Shown here: piece after piece, positions 59,451 through 64,000 of the stretch
Layout of the letters: the number at the start of each line of letters is the position of its first letter
How positions within the stretch are numbered: position 1 is the first letter of the stretch
From: Pezicula radicicola
Lineage: Eukaryota > Ascomycota > Leotiomycetes > Helotiales > Dermateaceae
Direction: 5' to 3'
Length of the DNA: 64,000 bases
Assembly: GCA_003008705.1 (NCBI GenBank)
Contig: PDUO01000020.1
Span: forward strand, 312,817 to 376,816
The notes under the pieces: model-generated
Seen by the model: the letters and a program-made list of their open reading frames with translations, nothing else
What the model was told of the DNA's origin: nothing
Databases searched by the model: none
Program-made: the position numbers and the translations under genes

Positions 59451-61206
59451 TTAATAGTGAACAGCCTTGCTGTATGTTGCCATAGCAGCCTCCTTAAATG
59501 CCTCAGCCAGGGTTGGATGTGCGTGACACGTTCTTGCGATATCCTCACTTGATGCACCATATTCAAGTGCCAGAGTTCCTTCAGCGATCATTTCTCCAGC
59601 ATTTGGTCCAATGATGTGGATACCGAGGATTCTATCTGTCTCGGCATCTGCGAGGATCTTGACCATACCCTCAGTATCGAGGTTAGTCTTCGCTCTGGAG
59701 TTGGCAGAGAATGGGAATGTGCCGATGTTGTACTTGGTGTTCGATGCCTTCAACTCCTGCTCGTTCTGACCTACCCACGCGACTTCTGGGTGGGTGTACA
59801 TGACAGATGGGATAGCTCCGTAGTTAACGTGTCCATGACCCTTCTTGATGTACTCCACGACAGCGACGGCCTCCTCCTCAGCCTTGTGGGCAAGCATAGG
59901 ACCGAAAGTGCAGTCTCCAATGACTCTGATGTGTGGAAGTTTTGTGCGGTATTCTTGGTCAATGACCATTCTTCCCTTGTCATCGGCCTCAAGACCAATG
60001 TTTTCTAATCCGAGGCCAGCGGTGTATGGACGTCTGCCAATAGCAACAAGCACAACCTCGGCTTCGATCTAGAATACTTCAGCACATATCAATGCGGATC
60101 GGGCAAGGACTTAAACTTACCGTCTCTTGCTTGCCTCCTTTGGCTGCCTCAACCTCAAGTTTGACCTTCTCTCCGGTAACATCTCCTCCAAGCACCTTAG
60201 TGTTGACCTTAAAGTCAATGCCTTGCTTCTTGAGGATCTTCTGCGATGACTTGGCGATTTCAGCATCCATGCCGGGTCCTCCGATCTGTCCCAAGAACTC
60301 GATAACAGTAACTTTGGCGCCTAGTCTCGACCACACAGAGGCCATCTCAAGACCAATGATACCACCACCAATAACAGCCATGGTTTCTGGGACCTTTTCA
60401 AGCGCAATAGCACCAGTACTTGTGACGATTCTCTTCTCGTCAATCTCGAGGCCGGGGAAAGGAGTCGCCTCACTTCCAGTAGCAATGATAATGTTCTTTC
60501 CAACGAAGCTCTGCTCTCCACCTTCGTTGAGGTTGACTTTTACTTCATGTTCTCCAGTGAAGGTAGCCGTGCCTTTAACGTAGTTGACATTGTTCTTCTT
60601 GAACAAGAACTCAACACCCTTTGTCAATCCAGCAACGGCGGTGTCTTTTGACTTCATCATTTGTGTCAAGTTGAGCTTAACATCGCCAACGTCAATACCT
60701 CGGTTCTTCGTGTCGTGTAGGATCTGATGGTAGAGATGCGAGTTGTTGAGAAGTGCTTTTGAGGGAATACAGCCGACATTCAAACAGGTTCCGCCAAGCG
60801 TTCCACGCTTCTCAATGCAGGTGACCTATTGCGCATATCAGACGGGGATTCTAGGTCCGTATATCTTCGGTATACCGTACCTTCAGGCCTTCTTGGCCTG
60901 CCTTGATAGCTGCCACATATCCGGCAACTCCGCCTCCAATGATGACAAGATCCTGCTCCTCTGCGAACCATTAACTCTTTCCAGATCGAACAAGCAGAAA
61001 GGCATAACATACCAGCTTCGGTGGCATACGATCGCCGCGAAAGTCTAGCAATCGCAGAAGGGGTGACAACCGTAGGGAGGCTTGGAAAATTGTTAGCCAG
61101 CTGCTTCAGGAGGCATTGAGAAGCAAGGTTTTATATAAACATACGAGGACTGTTGTCTAAAAGCTGACCTGGCGGCCGCTCTTGGGAGTGCTAGGCTTCT
61201 AAGCAT
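59451..61206 (-). CDS. LPD1: Dihydrolipoyl dehydrogenase (E3), mitochondrial
   Basis: Five exons, 61206-61145, 61080-61013, 60960-60881, 60825-60121 and 60068-59451, give 510 residues. An Arg/Ala/Ser-rich mitochondrial presequence is followed by the FAD-binding motif [19 protein letters not shown]. The redox disulfide is Cys84-Cys89 ([13 protein letters not shown]). The NAD-binding motif is [20 protein letters not shown], a second FAD segment reads [20 protein letters not shown], and the dimer-interface catalytic pair is His489/Glu494 ([10 protein letters not shown]). E3 reoxidises lipoamide in the pyruvate, 2-oxoglutarate, branched-chain and glycine cleavage complexes. Length and motifs are complete. 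Confidence 0.98.
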
Positions 61207-61552
61207 TTTGAAGGTGGGTTTGGAGAGAGAACGAGCAAAAGATGAGAGAGCTTGGTGCAAATCAACGTCCCAGCCCAACACTTCGGATAAACCCGCAGTT
61301 CAAAGGAGTTTAGTTCGGCCGATTGTTCCGAGGAGTGATGAAAGGTCAGCCAGCCCCACAGCCACCTCGCTACCGCTACATGTACGTCCGTAGGAAAGTC
61401 CAACAAATTCGGTTTTGTATATATGTAGCTCTATTGTGCTGGTACCATCCTCAATTTTTAATGACCTCTCTGTCCTTACTTGATTCCCCTACCGCCATGT
61501 ATTATCATACTTTCAATTTGGCCCCAAAACTCCCAAGCTTTATAGCAAATGC
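61207..61552. other. LPD1 promoter region
   Basis: About 350 bases with GC-richer sequence close to LPD1. No element was identified. Confidence 0.45.
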
Positions 61553-62266
61553 CTATAGTTCTTCCTCCGAGATCTCATCATCGATAGTATTCGAAGACGT
61601 AGGGCATCCCATAGCTACGAAAGTCACTAGTTGCATCCAGTCTTCTTGGTTCCATGAGACGATTCTTTCGTTCCGTTCCGCTGGAAATCCTCGTTTCAAT
61701 AGCCAACTTCTGAATGACTCTGCCTTTCCTATTGCCTCTTCAGCATTTCATCCACGGTTCTTGGGAAGATTACTTCTCGGGTTGGCGTCTGTATAAGTTC
61801 TAGCATCCAATACAACTCCGTTATGTGCTGACTTGGATAGCGTGCTCCCTATAGTATGGTTAATTCAGTAGAAGTGGAATAAGACCGAAAATTTACTCAC
61901 ATAGTCGCACCTGGTATGCCAACTGACGCTCTTGGACAATCCCTTCTAGGTTTTCTAGATTTTCTTGAGAACTTTTATTCATCCTTAATAGAACTGCCAA
62001 ACTTGGCCAGGATAGGATGAGTTTTGAAGTCCATCACTTTGGGTGTTGTCCATGTTTCCGAATTTATTACAAGATCCTCTTCTGATGGGGGCAGGTCGGA
62101 AGAGTCTGGTCTCTACGGTGCCTCTGATGACATGTTTCGTTCAGGTCGACGGATGCTCTACCTATGGAGAGGGGTATTAGAAAGGCCAATAAGCAAGGAT
62201 AGATGACATACAAGCTGCACGGAAAGTCGCTGATGCTGCTAAAGCTGTGCTGCAGCTCGATGTCAT
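61553..62266 (-). pseudogene. Decayed gene of unknown function
   Basis: On the minus strand the stretch reads as protein-like segments in changing frames. These are MTSSCSTALAASATFRAAC from 62266, an intron-like gap with a ctaatac branch site, DSSDLPPSEEDLVI and KVMDFKTHPILAKFGSSIK, and NLEGIVQERQLAYQ. A GTGCGA...CTATAG intron follows, then GARYPSQHITELYWMLELIQ and, after a shift near 61735, FRSWLLKRGFPAERNER. The last segment ends NTIDDEISEEEL with TAG at 61553. In-frame stops and the shift point to a pseudogene. The family was not recognised. A multi-intron intact gene is a less likely alternative. Confidence 0.4.
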
Positions 62267-62532
62267 GGCTGATCCAATGTGAACGGTGAGCTGGTTTCAA
62301 GAACTGATGGGTAGAAGAGGAAGTTTGGGAGGTTAGGAAGTTGGGGAAGTTAGAATGTTACGGAAGTCGGAAAGTTGGGAGAGGCGCTCCTGGCTATCTG
62401 GTTGACGCTCTGTCCTGCCCATGCTGCCCAGAAGCTCCAGACAACCTGAAAAACACGCAAGTTCACCCTCCGTCTACGCTTGTATGAACTATTAACTTCC
62501 TACTACGAAAGTTCAAGTCCGCAAAAGTTCCT

Positions 62533-62643
62533 CTTTTGCCTCCGCAGTAACACCATACCTCCTTGCGCCTTCAGCTCTGCACATGCATTGCACATTCATC
62601 TTTTGCCTCTGCAATAACACTGCCTTGTACTCTCAGCTCTGCA
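62533..62643 (+). repeat. Imperfect tandem duplication of about 45-49 bp
   Basis: Copy 1 (62533-62581) and copy 2 (62600-62643) both begin cttttgcctc, share gcagtaacac/gcaataacac and end tcagctctgca. They differ mainly by C/T and A/G changes. Confidence 0.7.
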
Positions 62644-62833
62644 TAAAAATTACCACACGGCGTTCCTAAGCCGGGAATAATATCTTTGGAGGATGTCTAC
62701 AGGTCATGGGTGAGTCTATGATAATTACAAGCCGACTAGGCGCTCCTAATAACAATGCTAACAAAAATATATATAGTCTATAGATTGCCGGCTCCACCAA
62801 AGCGGCGGACGCTCGCTAACACCCTTAACGTAT

Positions 62834-63121
62834 AGTCCGAAAACCAGATGATGAATTGAATATTAGGCTTCTAGAAGCTATGCAGGAGATGGCTGGCGTC
62901 TGGAAGTCGACAAAGGAATTTCAGCCCAGATCCTTAACACTTATTAAGTAGCAAGAGATAGCCACACGAGAATTCTGTAGTGTGATAGCCCTAATGCTGA
63001 TTATGCAGGTGCAGGGTCACAGAAACATCAAGAGGGATGCTAGTCCCAACGATGATTGCAATGACGTGAATATATTGCTGAGGATCCGGCCTTGTTTGTT
63101 GAACATGCATCGCAATGATTG
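62834..63121 (+). pseudogene. Degenerate coding fragment, possible transposon relic
   Basis: One plus frame reads VRKPDDELNIRLLEAMQEMA, then KSTKEFQPRSLTLIK, a TAG, QEIATREFCSVIALMLIMQV and QGHRNIKRDASPNDD. It ends after RPCLLNMHRND at a TGA. The even amino-acid composition suggests former coding sequence. I do not recognise the family; its position next to a transposase relic suggests repeat DNA. Confidence 0.35.
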
Positions 63122-63505
63122 ATGCAGTTTCTTGGCTACTGTGTAGGTAAATAGGTAATTAATATTAAATACAAGTATCTCATATTGTATACCAAGAATA
63201 CCTCCTAGGGCATGCAAAAGCAGAGGCCAGGAAGTATGTATCTTTCAGCGGCGTACAACTGTGTGGTTCAACTGCGCGGAGCCAAGACTCAATCGATTTG
63301 GGAGGTAATCATTGATCAATGTCGACCTGAGTAATTTGCTAGATTTGAACAAGTATTTCAACTCACTTTAGTTCGTATGATACACATACCATATCCCATA
63401 GCCCGCCAAAGCGCCAAACCCCTGTAATTGCATCACGTGATTCAACCCCATCAAAACTTGACAACACCATGAGTTTCATATACTTTTCTTAATAAAACCA
63501 CCAAT

Positions 63506-64000
63506 ATGCCTTTAAAAGATACAAAACCAGACTCTACAGATCCAGGAACCTTGCGCCCTAATCTGCCACCAGCTACAGAGATTGGAACCGAATTTAAGCC
63601 TATGTATTACCCGAATTTCGATAAGAAAATCAACCTCCCTCCTTATGTTGCTCCAGCAGACGCATTCGCTATCTGGAGCCTCTTTTTCCCTACTGAGTAG
63701 TTGCAGAAGATAGTCGAGAATACAAACAACTATAAGCTCCGAGAGCAGAGTGGCCGGCCTCGAAATAGGGGTGCGCGGAAGTAGATTCCAATGACCTTAG
63801 AAGAGTTATATGTATTTCTTGGAATATAGATATATATGGGTTTATATATTGAGAATGAGATCCCAGACTATTGGTCTTATTCAGAAGCAATGCCACAGTA
63901 TACTGCAGTTCAGAATGCTATGGGGAAAGGTCGTTGGGAAGATATAAGTACTCGGATCCATATTTCAGAGCCTAATGCGCCTAATGTTTTTGGGATAGTA
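63506..64000 (+). mobile_element. PiggyBac-type transposase relic (DDE_Tnp_1_7), cut by window end
   Basis: The frame opens with MPLKDTKPDSTDPGTLRPNL and leads to FAIWSLFFPTE, TAG, LQKIVENTNNYKL. Next comes a basic stretch ending RGARK, TAG, IPMTLEELYVFLGI, TAG, IYMGLYIENEIPDYW, then AMPQYTAVQNAMGKGRWEDI and TRIHIS. The order (an F-x-T/E block, IVENTN, TLEELYVFLGI-IYMG, then DYW) is that of the piggyBac transposase N-terminal domain. Three in-frame stops (63698-63700, about 63782 and about 63827) are all TAG, as expected from CpA to TpA changes of CAG or TGG codons. The element is non-functional as read. The catalytic DDD part and right end are beyond the window. Confidence 0.75.

Larger units (their letters stand above)
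62267..63505. other. Intergenic with duplicated segment and degenerate ORF
   Basis: This 1.2-kb stretch holds an imperfect tandem duplication (62533-62643) and a degenerate coding-like stretch (62834-63121), both listed separately. It becomes AT-rich toward the right. Confidence 0.5.

Overview
The window is nuclear DNA from a filamentous ascomycete (Pezizomycotina). The evidence is short introns (about 45-130 nt) with GT...AG ends and CTAAC/CTAAT-type branch sites, a DASH-complex Dam1, a fungal FKS1 glucan synthase, a GPI-anchored GH72 transglycosylase, a delta-8 sphingolipid desaturase and RIP-like transposon relics. The protein style suggests Leotiomycetes/Helotiales, but that is inference. 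Most genes contain introns, so gene models were built by joining reading frames across splice sites and checking that every exon sum is a multiple of three.

Left part (1-24 kb): the 5' end of an LCB1-like serine palmitoyltransferase gene (-), a complete FKS1 (-), a 3.9-kb non-coding stretch, and a GH72/CBM43 glucanosyltransferase (+) transcribed away from FKS1. Then come AT-rich DNA, a frameshifted 2EXR-domain pseudogene (+), a six-exon HNT1 HIT-family hydrolase (-) with no long ORF, MOG1 (+), a GCNA/SprT-like DNA-protein crosslink protease (-), more AT-rich DNA and an intact 2EXR gene (-).

Centre (24-52 kb) is a dense housekeeping block: GAA1 (-), the rhomboid RBD2 (-), mitochondrial aconitase ACO1 (-), BUD20 (+), DAM1 (-), a membrane-anchored CRAL-TRIO protein (+), RPN9 (-), the NDUFA9-type complex I subunit (+), LDB17 (-), a P58IPK/DNAJC3 co-chaperone (-), a HAUS1-like augmin subunit (+) and VAC14 (-). 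One ACO1 intron is 1.3 kb long and carries, on the same strand, an ORF for a GIY-YIG domain plus two C2H2 fingers.

Right part (52-64 kb) is looser: a small SERF-like gene, a hypothetical gene whose presumed intron is almost entirely a perfect 45-bp hairpin, the delta-8 desaturase (-), a small cysteine-rich ORF (+), dihydrolipoyl dehydrogenase LPD1 (-), decayed genes, and the 5' half of a piggyBac-type transposase whose stops are all TAG.

Functional themes are cell-wall glucan (FKS1, GH72), sphingolipids (LCB1, delta-8 desaturase), mitochondrial energy metabolism (ACO1, LPD1, complex I subunit), spindle and microtubules (DAM1, HAUS1) and endomembranes (GAA1, RBD2, VAC14, LDB17, P58IPK). Nothing resembles a secondary-metabolite cluster. 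The best candidates for something undescribed are the nested GIY-YIG/zinc-finger ORF inside the ACO1 intron and the hairpin-filled intron near 54.9 kb.
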